This document shows, one piece after another, positions 10,297 through 22,012 of a DNA stretch of 64,000 bases. Made by a program: the position numbers and the translations under genes. Each line of letters starts with the position of its first letter. The stretch's first letter is position 1. This stretch comes from Chenopodium formosanum (lineage: Eukaryota > Streptophyta > Magnoliopsida > Caryophyllales > Amaranthaceae). The notes beneath the pieces are model-generated. The model did not search any database. It had not been told where the DNA came from and saw only the letters and a list, made by a program, of their open reading frames with translations. Location: positions 16,453,203 through 16,517,202 of the forward strand of contig CM044875.1 in NCBI GenBank assembly GCA_024500155.1, given 5' to 3'.

Positions 10297-13200
10297 GATT
10301 GAAGCTAATCTTAACACATCATAAGAAACAACATTTTTAACATGTGAAGTAGACAAAGCAGTAGATACCTTAGGGGTGAAGACAATGACTTTCTCAGATT
10401 TCTTCGCACGTGACAGCGCTACATATAGCTGACCATGTGAGAAGCAAGGTTGGGGAAGATATACAACAACTCTGTTCAGCGTTTGACCTTGTGATTTGTT
10501 TATTGTCATGGCAAAACTGAGCTTAATGGGAAACTGCTTCCTCTCAAATTGGAAGGGATAATTTGCTGAAGATGAAGGGCGAAGATTAACCCGTGGCAGA
10601 AACCAATGCTTCCCTTTATAATGGCCTGTTGCTATGACGCACAGGATGTTATTTGGCAAAAAGCGCTTACATATAAGCCTTGTTCCATTACACAGACCTT
10701 CAGATGGCGCTATGTTTCGCAGTAAGATGACAGGACAGTCTATCTTCAAGATGAGTTCATGAGGGCTCATACCTCCAGGACATAATTTGTTGAGGAATTC
10801 AGTCGGGTAGAGGGTGCAATTATCATCAAGAAGAGAGTCAAAACTCTTATATGAAGAATGCTGTCCCGGGAATTGGTTAATCAAATAAGTATTGATTGAA
10901 TCTACATCTTCATTCATGGGCGTAAGGATTGCTGTTTCTGTAAAAATTCCCGAACACATAGCCATGCTGCGAACTTCCGGGAAAGCAGCAGACGCTACAG
11001 CTGGTACAGGATCAATTTCTGGGTCATAGCAATGCACAATGTGCAATGGCAACTGCACAAAATCAACTTCAGCATTCTGCAGCTGTCCATTTCCAAGGGC
11101 CAGTAAAAATTCAGAATATACAGGATCGTGTTTAGCTCTAATGTTCTCTGTTAACCGAAACCTTATCATCTTAGGCCATAAGTATGAGCTGACTAAGCTT
11201 GCAGCTACAACTTCTTTCTGAGACTTTCGAGGGACAATAGGGAGGACTTGCCTGAAATCCCCTCCAAATACAACCACCTTTCCTCCAAATACTTGATCAG
11301 GGTCACAGAGATCCCGAAGAAGCAGATCCAGTGACTCCACATTTTCCTGTCGTGCCATGGATGCTTCATCCCATATGATCAAAGAAGTGGCTCTAATTAA
11401 AGCGGCCAGACTACCCTGTCTTGGAACATCACATGCAAGAGATATCTCTGAATCAAGAGGAATTTTGAATCTAGAATGTGCTGTTCTACCGGATGGTATG
11501 TTTGAAGCTGCTATCCCTGAAGTTGCAGTAGGCAACACAATTTTGTGAGCTAGTCGGACCTCAGCGTATAATGCATTATACAGAAAAGTTTTCCCAGTCC
11601 CACCAGGACCATCAACAAAGAAGCAGCCAGCAATGCTTTCATTTACATGTTCCATAATGCTATCAAATGCTATCTGTTGAGCTGAATTCAAAGCGTCTCT
11701 GCAAGATATGCATTCATCGGGTATTGGTGCCTCCAAGGCATCAGCAATGTCTTTGGTTTTCCTGATTTCTGCATCATCAGGTTCTATTAGATGCCCCAAG
11801 CCAAAGTCTGCCAAGGATCTGCCCATGCCTTCTAATGACTGCTCAATCGATCTTACAGTTAGCCTTCTTGATTTGTCTTCATCACCTGGATTTGCATGCC
11901 TGTAATCCTGTGCTAATGAACTGTAGAAGCGTAGCCATAAAGTGTTAGGATTGCTGGGCTGACAGAAAATAAGGATAGTAGCAAAGAGCTGCCTCATTGC
12001 TACAGGCATTTGCACTTCTGATGCCTCCTCTAAACAAGCTACTACTGCACCATCTGCTTCCATTAAGCCCCTTTTAATAGCTGCTTCCTGGAAAGTACAA
12101 CAGAGTTGCCCTCCCACTGTTAACAAATCTTCAAAGGACTTAGGACTCCGAACATTAATAAGGAGCAGACGTAAATAAAACCTTTCACCCTCGCCTGGAG
12201 CAACAAAAGCCAAGCGTCCAACAACTATTCTTTTATTTTGTCTTTGAAGCCATGCCTTTTTTCCATTATCCCACCTATAGTGTTCAGTCATCTCGCTGTA
12301 GAGGTGACCTGTGCCACTAACAGTAGCTGCATTCAGTCTGAAGAACTCTGTAAGAGCTGTGCGTGAACGTTTATCATTTTGAACCACAACATCTAAACGT
12401 TCATTAGGGTGCACAACAACAGTTTGCATATTAGGCAAGTGCACAGGTAAGAGCTGCACAGGTGGATGCATTTCAAATAAATCAAATCCAAAAATTCTCC
12501 AAGCCGCTTCACATGGAGAAACCCATCTGCCAGACTGAAAGTTTTTAATTTCATCCAAGGCAACATCCTGCTGGCCAGCTACACTGAACGACACCCTATC
12601 ATGACCCTTGTACACATACTTGTATAAGTACTTTACTGCTTGAATTGTTGAACAAACCTCAACATTTAAGTGGCAGTCAAAAAGTGTCAACAGATAGGGA
12701 TTATACGGAATGACCCACCGGTTGTCTAAGTTAGCCCCCCGAACACGCACATTTTCACCAGTGTTTCTCCTTCGGTACATTGGAAAGCCATCTTCATTGC
12801 TTGTTGTTTCACTTAGAAATGCCCTAGGATAATTATATTTACAAGCAACAGAGCCATCTGTCTGCTTCTTCATGCACCCACATGAAGGATTTCTCAAGCC
12901 ACAAGGGCCATGCATCATATGAGCCAAGACTATTCTCCGAAGATTGCCGCACTCAACAGGAAGTTCAGCACACACAAACTTATCAAAATCTGAAGGTGAT
13001 TTGACCTTGTATTCACCTTTAAGAATGACTAAGAAGTGAGCATGAGGGAGGCCTCTTTTCTGGAACTCAATTACATATATCATTGCCTCAACTTCACCAA
13101 ACACATGCTTTTTCATGATTTCATGTTTAAGGCTAATAAGTTTAGACCGGAAAACACGCGCTATAAGGTCAGGACGATTTTCTGCAAGTTCCCCATCAGC

Positions 13201-15154
13201 AAGTTCAGCTGTTATTTCAGGCCACCTAACATTGCATGTCATAGTAACAAATAAATCAGGCTTTCCAAAGCGCTGAACCAATGACATTGCATTTAGGTAC
13301 CGGCGTTTCATATCGCGTGGCCCTCCAATAAAAGTCGGAGGCAGAATAACTCTACGGCCAACATTTATAGCATTTGTCTCACCTCCTTCTACAGAATCTA
13401 AAATCCCCTGGTACAGATCAGCACGTATTGTTTGCTGATTTCGCCTGAAGAAATCTAACCGTGTATTTTCTATTTTGATGTACATGTCTACAATGTATTG
13501 CTGAAAACAACGACCTGCACGAAGCAGCATATTGTGCGGGCGATTTTGCAGCTTATATGCATAATACTGCCTTGGGGAAATATGCCTGTCTGAAGTTCCA
13601 CTATTTTCCGAAGCACCTGAACATAAAACACAGATTATAGTAAGCACAATGACCTTGGTGATTGCAAACTCAGTGCTTAGAGAACTCCAAAATATTTGCT
13701 AAAATTATTTTTAGCTTAGTCACAGTTGTTTAAAAATGTGCATTTTTTTCACCAAACAGCTACAATAAAAGAGCAAATTAGACCATGGTAATATAGAGAC
13801 TCACGAATAGCCTCCTGGGCAAGCAAATCTTCTCCAGTGTTAACAGAACATGAATGCACAGGGTCAACTGCTCCTGAACCATGCTGCTGCTCATCCCTGT
13901 AATTTTTGCACATCCCCTGTGCCCATCCACAGTCACCATGGGGAAATAAAAGAGGGTACTGCAGTGGATCATAACATCCATAATAATGATATATTCGATG
14001 GATCTTATCTGATCTACCAGATACAGAGATGTATGGACTTTCTGAGTTGCTAGAGCCTGTATTGTCTGTCCATATAGCAGCCACTTCATCGCTTGTTGGC
14101 GCATTGAACACGCGCTGGTCCAAAACTGCATGTTGATTGATGACTATTTGCGTATCCTCAGTTACATTGATCTCTTTTAAAGACCGAAAAAACCGAGCAT
14201 ACGGATTGTCTTTGGTCACTCTCATTAGAGTTTCAATAATATCATCCCTAACTTCTGGAAAACACTTAGTCCTATTTGCAGCCTCACATTGACCATCATA
14301 AAAATACAATTGCAGGAACTTAGGGCCTCCCTCTTCTGGCAACAGATCAGGCAGAAAATGGTATATCTGACCATGCATTTTGAACACATAAATGCCTTTT
14401 TCAGTTTTAGCTTCATGGTCACCCCTGAACGAGCTGAAAGCAAATAAATTATTATACAGCCGAGCATATTTCCTAAAGTGCACTGCATCTTCATCACCAG
14501 ATGTAAATAAACGCTCCAATTCAGGAGGGTATTCATTTGAAGCAATTTTGATATCCCCATTTCCACAACAGAAATGCAATGTTTCATGTTCAATTTTTTT
14601 TCCACCGCATTTTAGACAAGGATGCAGCATCTTCAGTTGCAGAGGGCCAACTGGCAGCGGCTTACCAATAATAGCAGCCGGGTTAACTGCAGCATAAAGT
14701 GGGGAATTAGCTTACAAGGCAAGCTGACAACAAATTACTTTTCATGAAAGAAGCTCACTCTTTGGTTTAGACTTTGGTTTAGGCTTTGGCTTTGGCTCTG
14801 ATTTTGGATTAGGCTTTGGCTTCATTTTTTTTTTTTTGTCCATTTGTTGTTGTGCACCCTCAAGACTTGTTTCACCAGTTTCACTGCAATTGCAGAGTAT
14901 TATTAGGTGAAGCACCATTGTGCATCATAATGCACTAAAGCTAACCACAACAACATCACATACACAATTTATACCGTATTAAGAATGGCTGGACCATAGC
15001 ATCCAAAGCCCGTGTACGTTTGCTGGCACGAGCATTAGCAGGTGTCTTGTAATTAAGACAACGATCTACATCACATAGATTTTAAACCACCATACTTAGC
15101 AAATGGCTAACGACAAACAGCCAGAAAGTAAAAAAGGCAAGTTTCCTTACTCAT
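10291..15154 (-). CDS. Helitron Rep/helicase (RepHel), five exons, apparently intact
   Basis: Catalytic protein of the Helitron. Exons (minus strand): 15154-15151, 15065-14975, 14883-14759, 14686-13805 and 13616-10291. All introns are GT-AG with matching phases, giving 1475 aa and no stop. The N-terminus carries a basic Lys-Pro repeat (exon 3). The middle matches the Helitron-like N domain. The HUH relaxase motif is GLPHAHF (His 559 and 561). The catalytic tyrosine motif is KYLYKYVYKG (Tyr 697 and 701). A PIF1-type helicase follows: Walker A GPGGTGKT (1037-1044), Walker B IIWDEAS, GGDFRQVLP, and a C-terminal block with NKSQGQTL and YVALSRAKK. The HUH part nicks and joins single strands; the helicase unwinds the donor. 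The start codon is only ATG plus one base in exon 1, supported by the splice phase. Length is normal for the family. Confidence 0.9.
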
Positions 15155-15550
15155 GGCAGCAGCACTACAACTGTAGCCAAACACAGCTGCTGTAGAATAT
15201 TGTATGCAGCAAGTCTAACAACAAGCAAACAAAAACAGAAATATAATGAACAATGAAAAAAAAGTGCTCTAACAGAAATAATTGCAGACAAATTTCAATA
15301 TTAAAAGGAGGGAACTGAGTCATTATCATTAAACATATAGAGCATAAGTTTACATAAGCTGGTCAATAGATTCTAGCACACCCACAAACTACAGCCATTT
15401 AGGAATAACAAACATAAGCAGTGCTAGCCACCACAAACATGAAACATAAGACATTTTCTGAAACAAGCATTTTTAACTTTGGCTGTAAGAATGCGCCATG
15501 TTCGCAAAACAACCCCCAAAAAGCTTCCCCCCCTCCCCCCTCCTTAGACT

Positions 15551-16513
15551 CTATTCTAATTTCCTACGCTTAAATACATCCTCTAAGTCCTCAGGGACTG
15601 CAACAGGAGTAATAGTAGCCCGAGAGGCTTTGTTAGGCCGTGCTTTAGGCTTCCGGGGTGCAGCTGGGGGAAAGTCAGAAGACTGTAACTGATGGGCAGT
15701 AGATTTAGGAGTGCTGCACTCAGCCGCAGTGAAGAATGGAGGTAAATGCAAGGGCTGCTGAACACCTAAGACGCGCTCCTTAACTGCCATGAAACTTTCC
15801 TTTGCCAAAGCACACTTAATCCCAGCGAAAATCACATTTTCATGATTCAAATCCACAATGTTCAGATTGTAGCTTGAGCATAAAAAGGCAACTCCTTTCT
15901 TTGCCGCATCTTGAGCAGCAGTCTTGCATTTCCCAGTTAGTGAACTGTATATGCACTCAAGGCCACCAGATGAGCATGGAGTGCATATTGTAAGCCAAGC
16001 AATGCACTTCTTGTCAGCTATTTCCAGAGCCTCAACTGTTGAAACGCTGGCTCCAGTCTCAGCAGCCAAAGTGCGCAAGACATCTAAGTAATCAATGCAA
16101 ACATACTTAGCAGCGCGTTTCTGATTTGGAACAGAAGGCCACCTAACAGGTGTCTTCCCATTAGGCTTTTCAATAGATTCCAATCCCAAGCGTTTCATCT
16201 CATACAAAAACCCGCAACGTTCCAGCCTGCCAATCCTGTCACTTGAACAATCATCGACCTGAACACCAAATTCAGCCCTTAGCCCCCTAACAGCCAGCTC
16301 AGATGCCTTTTCAATTGAGGCCTTAAGAGTATCAGCCGGACCGCCATTGTACACATAGGGCCCCAACACGTCACCCGTATCAAGGTGCAACTCAACAGCA
16401 TTTCCACCGTTTGCAGACAGAGTGTACAGAGGGGCTGGCAGCTCCAAACATGCCACAACCTGGTTCAGCAAACACTGGTAGGAAATGGATACATTCCGAG
16501 AGTGGATGGTCAT
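15551..16513 (-). CDS. Unrecognised 320-aa protein carried by the Helitron
   Basis: Open frame of 320 codons starting at ATG 16513 (the codon before it is GTG, not used in plants). It lies upstream of RepHel in the same direction, with about 400 bp between. Residues about 12-75 weakly suggest a double-stranded-RNA-binding-like pattern: LELPAPLY, an acidic strand, then a helix rich in Ala and Lys after GPYVYNGGPAD. The middle has several cysteines. The C-terminus is basic and proline-rich (PRKPKARPNKASRA) and ends KRRKLE, which looks nuclear. A strong splice acceptor (CAG|GTG) just before the ATG suggests a 5' leader exon further right, perhaps in the duplicated region. Possible roles are an accessory transposition protein or a captured gene. 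I do not recognise a definite family. Confidence 0.7.
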   Translation of the reverse strand: MTIHSRNVSISYQCLLNQVVACLELPAPLYTLSANGGNAVELHLDTGDVLGPYVYNGGPADTLKASIEKASELAVRGLRAEFGVQVDDCSSDRIGRLERCGFLYEMKRLGLESIEKPNGKTPVRWPSVPNQKRAAKYVCIDYLDVLRTLAAETGASVSTVEALEIADKKCIAWLTICTPCSSGGLECIYSSLTGKCKTAAQDAAKKGVAFLCSSYNLNIVDLNHENVIFAGIKCALAKESFMAVKERVLGVQQPLHLPPFFTAAECSTPKSTAHQLQSSDFPPAAPRKPKARPNKASRATITPVAVPEDLEDVFKRRKLE

Positions 16514-16889
16514 CACCTGTCCGTATAGAAAACCACGTATAAGGAAACCAGAACACCTAGATCCTCAAACACAAACCAACAAGACATAGTTTCTTGACCA
16601 TGGGTAAACTGTAAGGCAAAGCCAAATCCCTCCCTGGATCAAAGGTTGTAACCTATAGCAACTATGACAAACTGATCACATAAGCATGTCTTTTAGATGT
16701 ATCCTTACAATAGTAATCAGATCTAAGGACCCTCAACAAGCAAGTTGTGGCCTGCAAGTAAATAAGCCCAAACTGGCTGCCTAAATCGACCAAACTCTTA
16801 AAGGGAATTCCTCAAACACACCACAAATTGCACACCAGACCACAGTACTATATCACAGCCTAAAACATGTAAAATAAGAAATTGTTGAA

Positions 16890-18329
16890 TTCAACCAAAA
16901 AGATGTTGATACCTTAACAAATATATATAATCACACATTACAAGTATTATTAAACCAAAAAGCAAACCCAAACATATTTATAAAGAGCATATAATCTTAA
17001 TTTAAAGCCAAAGCATGAACTGCAGAGCAAGCCACAACACAGCAAGCATAAACAATAGGCATCCATTTTAAAAAGCTAGACCACAGAACTCAAAACATGC
17101 ATGAATGAACACATGACACTACATTAGCCACAGTATATATATTCCACTATACCCTAAAATCTTTAAACATCACAAACAACTACAGTAATACTTACAGAAT
17201 ACTTCTCTCCTGAATGCCAAATTAATAGAACCTGTCAAAAAGAAACACACAAGAAGAGAATCAGCACTCACAGACAGAATCATCGACAAGAACCACAAAC
17301 ACAGCATTCCAGATAACAAAACATAACAGAAAACTGACCACCAAACCTAAACAGAAACAAACCAAGCAACCACTGATTGAGGATATAGCATGAAAGCACA
17401 AACCACCAAAGGTCAGCAAACTTACTCCAGCAGCAAAGGAAAAGCAACCCGAAATACTTGACCAGCATACAAAGGCAGCATGACTTGCACAATAAGGCAG
17501 CAGAAAACACAGTTGCCATGTCCATCAAAGAAATCCAACCGAAGCAATGCAAACATGGACAATGAGCTTGTGAAATGAAGATTTTGCTAACCATGGAGCC
17601 TTACTTGAATTCAACCAAAAAGATGTTGATACCTTAACAAATATATATAATCACACATTACAAGTATTATTAAACCAAAAAGCAAACCCAAACATATTTA
17701 TAAAGAGCATATAATCTTAATTTAAAGCCAAAGCATGAACTGCAGAGCAAGCCACAACATAGCAAGCATAAACAATAAGCATCCATTTTAAAAAGCTAGA
17801 CCACAGAACTCAAAACATGCATGAATGAACACATGACACTACATTAGCCACAGTACATATATTCCACTATACCCTAAAATCTTTAAACATCACAAACAAC
17901 TACAGTAATACTTACAGAATACTTCTCTCCTGAATGCCAAATTAATAGAACCTGTCAAAAAGAAACACACAAGAAGAGAATCAGCACTCACAGACAGAAT
18001 CATCGACAAGAACCACAAACACAGCATTCCAGATAACAAAACATAACAGAAAAATGACCACCAAACCTAAACAGAAACAAACCAAGCAACCACTGATTGA
18101 GGATATAGCATGAAAGCACAAACCACCAAAGGTCAGCAAACTTACTCCAGCAGCAAAGGAAAAGCAACCCGAAGTACTTGACCAGCATACAAAGGCAGCA
18201 TGACTTGCACAATAAGGCAGCAGAAAACACAGTTGCCATGTCCATCAAAGAAATCCAACCGAAGCAATGCAAACATGGACAATGAGCTTGTAAAATGAAG
18301 ATTTTGCTAACCATGGAGCCTTACTTGAA
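16890..18329. repeat. 720-bp direct tandem duplication near the Helitron 5' end
   Basis: Copies 16890-17609 and 17610-18329 differ at only a handful of bases, so the duplication is recent. Each copy contains a minus-strand frame of 104 codons (17280-17594, 18000-18314) with many Cys and Leu, plus minus-strand GTAAG donor-like sites. This looks like a duplicated promoter, leader or exon region of the downstream gene rather than a gene of its own. Confidence 0.93.
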
Positions 18330-19621
18330 ACCAACAAAACTAATATTTACACCCAAGCACAAAATAGCAAACCTTGTCAATTATAAAGTTTTAACTAAAA
18401 AATTATAAAGCTTAAATTTATACCTCAACCTCACTGTATGCTCCAACCCTTCACAGGGCTCCTTGCTTCCTCTCTTCCTGCCCTCACTCACTAAATGCAG
18501 ACCTTATTTATAAACCCCCTTTTTTGCTCCTATTTTTAATCTAAAATGCAAACATAGTGATTTAAAAGTACTTTTTTTAAAAAGAGGAAAAGCCTCTGCA
18601 TACCAAAGCCCTTCTTATAACCGCCCAAAATCAATTTTAATCATTACCAACACAAAACACCCAGTAAACCAGTGGATAAAGGGAGTGACCAATGGATATG
18701 AAGCTGACTCCAGCAGATTAAGCCGCCCAACTCAGACTGCCAAGCTTAAAATGTCAAATTCAACAAACAGAAACTTAAAACAAACACAAAAGGCATTGGT
18801 AACTGTTAGCACGCCTGATTTTAAGCCTTACAGCAGCACCGTCCAAAACAAAAGCAACTAAGAATTTTAAGCCTCAATTGAGCCGAACACTCAGCCACAA
18901 GTTCACTAATTGCAGCCTCCTAAACGCTCACTAATAAAGGTAGCCTCCTAAACGCTCACTAATTACAAACATAAATGCAGCCCATAAATTAGCATATGTA
19001 TCAGCCAATCCCTTAAAATGCTCTAAAATGGATATCAATCAGCACATAATATCAGCATCTGATTTAGCAATTTTTAATCAACACATAATATCAGCATTTG
19101 ATCTAGCAATTTTTTAAAAAACAAAAAACAAAAACACTCCAAACCTAACAAAAAAATCTAAATTTAATCTCTAAATTACAATGTACAACAACGATTTCCA
19201 ATTTAAAATTGTTAAGACTTTATTACAATTGAACAGGATAATCCCATACCCAAACAAAATACAACACCATAAATGTACACAATTCCTAAAACACTCCTAA
19301 TCCTAATACATCTTCACTCCCCTACACATGCAGAACACCATAAGCATTGCCATCTTTGCACGAAGAAAACCACAACAGAAACAACTGTGCACTCCAATCG
19401 CCACCTGTCGACCACCAGGAAGACCAAACCAGCTCACAGAGTAATCAAAAGACAAGAAAGCGCCACCTAAGCATCCTGACAGAGCAAAGATGAAAGAAAC
19501 AGATCACCAAAGAGCAAATAAGGGCAGAATAGTACTTGAACATTTTGAGGGGCAAAAGGGTCACCACACTATTACTAAGGAGTTTTCCAATTGCCAAGTT
19601 CTCACTTTTAATGGTTATAGA
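18330..19621. other. Helitron 5' terminal region with short duplications
   Basis: No gene seen. A direct repeat of about 34 bp (CCTCCTAAACGCTCACTAAT) lies at about 18916-18965. Another of about 55 bp (CACATAATATCAGCATYTGA) lies at about 19040-19115. The minus-strand end TCTATAACC is at 19621. Confidence 0.55.
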
Positions 19622-19654
19622 TTATGCTTAATAATCTTAAATGTTCCGTTTGAA

Positions 19655-19710
19655 AAGATCTTTGATTATAAAATGACCAAAGATTATTAGTCTTTGATTA
19701 TAAAAAGACC
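19655..19710 (+). repeat. Short tandem duplication (about 32 bp x 2)
   Basis: TCTTTGATTATAAAA occurs twice, each followed by GACCAAAGA, just outside the Helitron 5' end. Nothing else was seen from 19622 to 19960. Confidence 0.6.
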
Positions 19711-19959
19711 AAAGAAATATTATGTACTATGAATATAATTATTCTACTTTCTAAATAGCAATCGATTTTAAGTTTTTAACATAGTGTCCACGTCAAAGGA
19801 TATATATTCCACATAATCTTTAGTAAATATACATGTTAATGATATTATTTTGATATTAGTGTAATCAGTTATTTTGGTACTGTTAGCAATGAGTTAGTAT
19901 TATATACTCCTGGATCATGGTACTGCATACCTATTAAAATTAGTAATTTATTTACCAAA

Positions 19960-20035
19960 CTAAGCTTGATTTAGTGGAAAGGGTTGTACCTTCCAACCTT
20001 GAGGTTGGGGGTACAATTCCCACTAAAGACAATAA
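19960..20035 (+). other. tRNA-like sequence, possible SINE head
   Basis: TGATTTAGTGG resembles a polymerase III A box and GGTACAATTCC a B box, about 40 bases apart. No cloverleaf or target duplication was established, so this is only a hint of a tRNA-derived SINE. Confidence 0.25.
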
Positions 20036-20158
20036 AAATAACATGAATTTTATAAACTTAGAGCACCTTGCATTGTGCATGGTAAAGACAACCAAAGACC
20101 CGAAGAGTATCATAGGAAGGGACTTGACCAAATAAAAAACTCATGCGAGATTTTCCAA

Positions 20159-20569
20159 TCTATCTATACTAATATATTAAAAGGCGTTTCTAACAACGTT
20201 CACGTGTCACATAAGCGCCCCTCACTACGCCACGTCATCCATTCAAGTACTCATAACGCCACGTGGCTCTCTCTTCCATTGATTTTCATTACATGTCATG
20301 CACTCATAATAATTATACAAAAAAAAAAAAAAAGAAGTTCTCCACGAGATTTGAACTCGCAACTTCTAATTCAAAAACTAAATGTCTTACCACCAAGCTA
20401 TGTGATTCAATATAAATAGTATAATCTTTTGAATACAAAATATTAATATGTAGCAAATGACAATATAAATAACAAATTTAATTACAAGAAAATTAAATCA
20501 TAAATTACAATGTATATTAATGATCAGTTAGTTTCATGTAATAACCCAGGACATCGCCCGGACCACTAG
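20159..20569 (+). mobile_element. Non-autonomous Helitron (411 bp)
   Basis: It starts TCTATCTATACTAATATATT after host A (20158) and ends CTAG (20566-20569) before host T. A 3' hairpin is formed by CCAGG and CCCGG around ACATCG. Removing it restores a continuous copia-like reading frame across the junction, which confirms both ends. Inside, a minus-strand tRNA-like segment (about 20338-20405, with a good B box GAGTTCAAATCTC) lies next to an A run. There is no coding capacity. Confidence 0.88.
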
Positions 20570-20943
20570 TTAAAAACATGAATAGGAGGAGTCTTATTAA
20601 TCAAATGAACAACAGTCATAACACATTCACCCCAAAAATACTTAGCCAACTTAGCTTGAAAACAAATAGCACGAATCACATTTAAAATGTGACCATATTT
20701 ATGCTTCACCCCAGCTACCATTTTTGTCAGCCGTGTCAACACACGAAGTTTGATGCTAAATGCCCTTTTTAGCAAAAAGAAAAAAAAAGACTAGGACACT
20801 AAACAGAGGAATTCTTAACCGTTATCACTACGTACTGTTTTTACCTTTCGTTAAAATTGAGTCTTTTCTATAACACAAAGATCCTTTTTCAATTGACTGA
20901 TTAACCTCATATCAATAACTTAAAACTAAAACAGCCACCGAGA

Positions 20944-20960
20944 GTGACACGTGTCACATT
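20944..20960. promoter_or_regulatory. Palindromic G-box
   Basis: GTGACACGTGTCAC is a perfect 14-bp palindrome centred on CACGTG. It is a potential bZIP/bHLH site but no gene follows; it may belong to the Helitron ending at 22038. Confidence 0.3.
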
Positions 20961-21304
20961 CTGGTGCTGTTTTTTCCCTCCAAAACCCCCCTTCCCTTTT
21001 TAACCTTTTTTTTTTTTAATATTTGATTCTATAATAATATCATTCCAAATCTTTTATATTATCTTTATGAAAAATATATATATTCCTTTTTATTTGGTGT
21101 TTATATTCTGCATACAAATAATTATTTCAACTCCTTTTAACTATCTTTTAAATGGAGTATTATTAGATTTTGTCAAAAAAGTTATAATAAATTGATTCAT
21201 ATAATAGATGCTAAAGAAATTACTTTAAAATATCACTTAATTTTTTTTTTAAAATACCACTAGCTAATATTTTATTTCAATTTCAATTCAATATAACTAT
21301 ATAC

Positions 21305-21308
<4 letters not shown>

Positions 21309-21352
<44 letters not shown>

Positions 21353-21449
21353 GTGTTTAGAGAGCCAAAAGGGCGGGGTGTGAATCGATACCAAGATCTC
21401 CCTAGAATGGGGAAGGAAGCTCTAACCATTTGAGATATCTCTCACTCTC
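21309..21449 (-). mobile_element. tRNA-derived SINE with 43-bp poly(A) tail
   Basis: On the minus strand, an A-box-like segment (TCTCAAATGGTTAGAG), then a B-box-like segment (GGTATCGATTCA), then a body of about 30 bp ending in 43 A residues (T run 21309-21351 on the plus strand). Flanks ATATACTCAA (21299-21308) and ATATATTCAA (21450-21459) form a 10-bp target duplication with one mismatch. Confidence 0.7.
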
Positions 21450-21597
21450 ATATATTCAAGTTAATTACAATATTGTTTATGAATTTTACTACAATATGTA
21501 CATATTATCACAAATTAAGATTTATAGGGTATATTATATCTATAAAATAAATGTTGTGTTTGACAAATGATTTTTTAGATATAAAGATAGTATATTA

Positions 21598-21688
21598 CTA
21601 CCTTTGTTAATTGTTAAGTGCAACTTTGGGGTATTATTGGTGAGATATAAAATATTCCAAAGTTGCACATTATATTTAAAGGAGGTAG
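21598..21688. mobile_element. 91-bp MITE, Stowaway-like
   Basis: Inverted ends CTACCTTTG and CAAAGGAGGTAG-like, with longer imperfect pairing through AGTGCAACTTTGG and CCAAAGTTGCAC. TA lies on both sides (21596-21597 and 21689-21690). The whole element folds into one hairpin with a loop of about 27 bases. Confidence 0.6.
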
Positions 21689-22012
21689 TATTTGTAATTT
21701 TGTGTACGTTTGCACTTTTGCTAATAGTTTTAGTTGAGATATTAGTTTGTTGTTTGATTGATTTTTGATGTTTATTAAAAATACATTTATAAATAAGTAT
21801 TCACTAATGTGGCCACTACACCCGATCAAACTAAGTCTTACCTGAAAAATTCTCGAGTTTGGGCTGCCTAAAAAATCCATTTTTTAGATAATTTATTGCT
21901 TTGCCTATTAATATAGATTATGACATTAAAATTTCTATATATTTTGATTTGTATGTTTTATCAAATTTTGTTTGTTGGATATAATTAATTTTCTTATAAA
22001 AATTAAACTTAT

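Larger units (their letters stand above)
92..19621 (-). mobile_element. Large autonomous Helitron (about 19.5 kb)
   Basis: Rolling-circle transposon on the minus strand. The 3' end is at the left: CTAG at 92-95 next to a hairpin (stem 109-115 with 121-127, loop CGATG). Read on the minus strand this is the usual order of hairpin, short spacer and CTAG, followed by host T. The 5' end is placed at 19621, where the minus strand reads TCTATAACCATTAAAAG after host A. That resembles the start of the small Helitron at 20159, with TCTATA and ATTAAAAG shared. The flanks are A at 91 and T at 19622, as expected for insertion between A and T. Inside are intact RepHel and RPA-like genes plus four further genes. 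The RepHel gene runs in the 5' to 3' direction of the element. The 3' end is well supported; the 5' end is inferred from the motif and flank alone. Confidence 0.82.

Noticed and set aside
13617..13804. RepHel broken into two genes
   Set aside because: A 188-bp intron with good GT-AG sites and matching phase joins the two frames; the GTG start at 13647 is not a plant start.
17280..18314. Two near-identical 104-codon minus-strand frames
   Set aside because: They are copies created by the 720-bp tandem duplication and look like spliced leader sequence, not a protein gene.
20338..20405. tRNA gene on the minus strand
   Set aside because: Good B box but no complete cloverleaf, and inside a Helitron next to an A run; more likely a SINE-type remnant.
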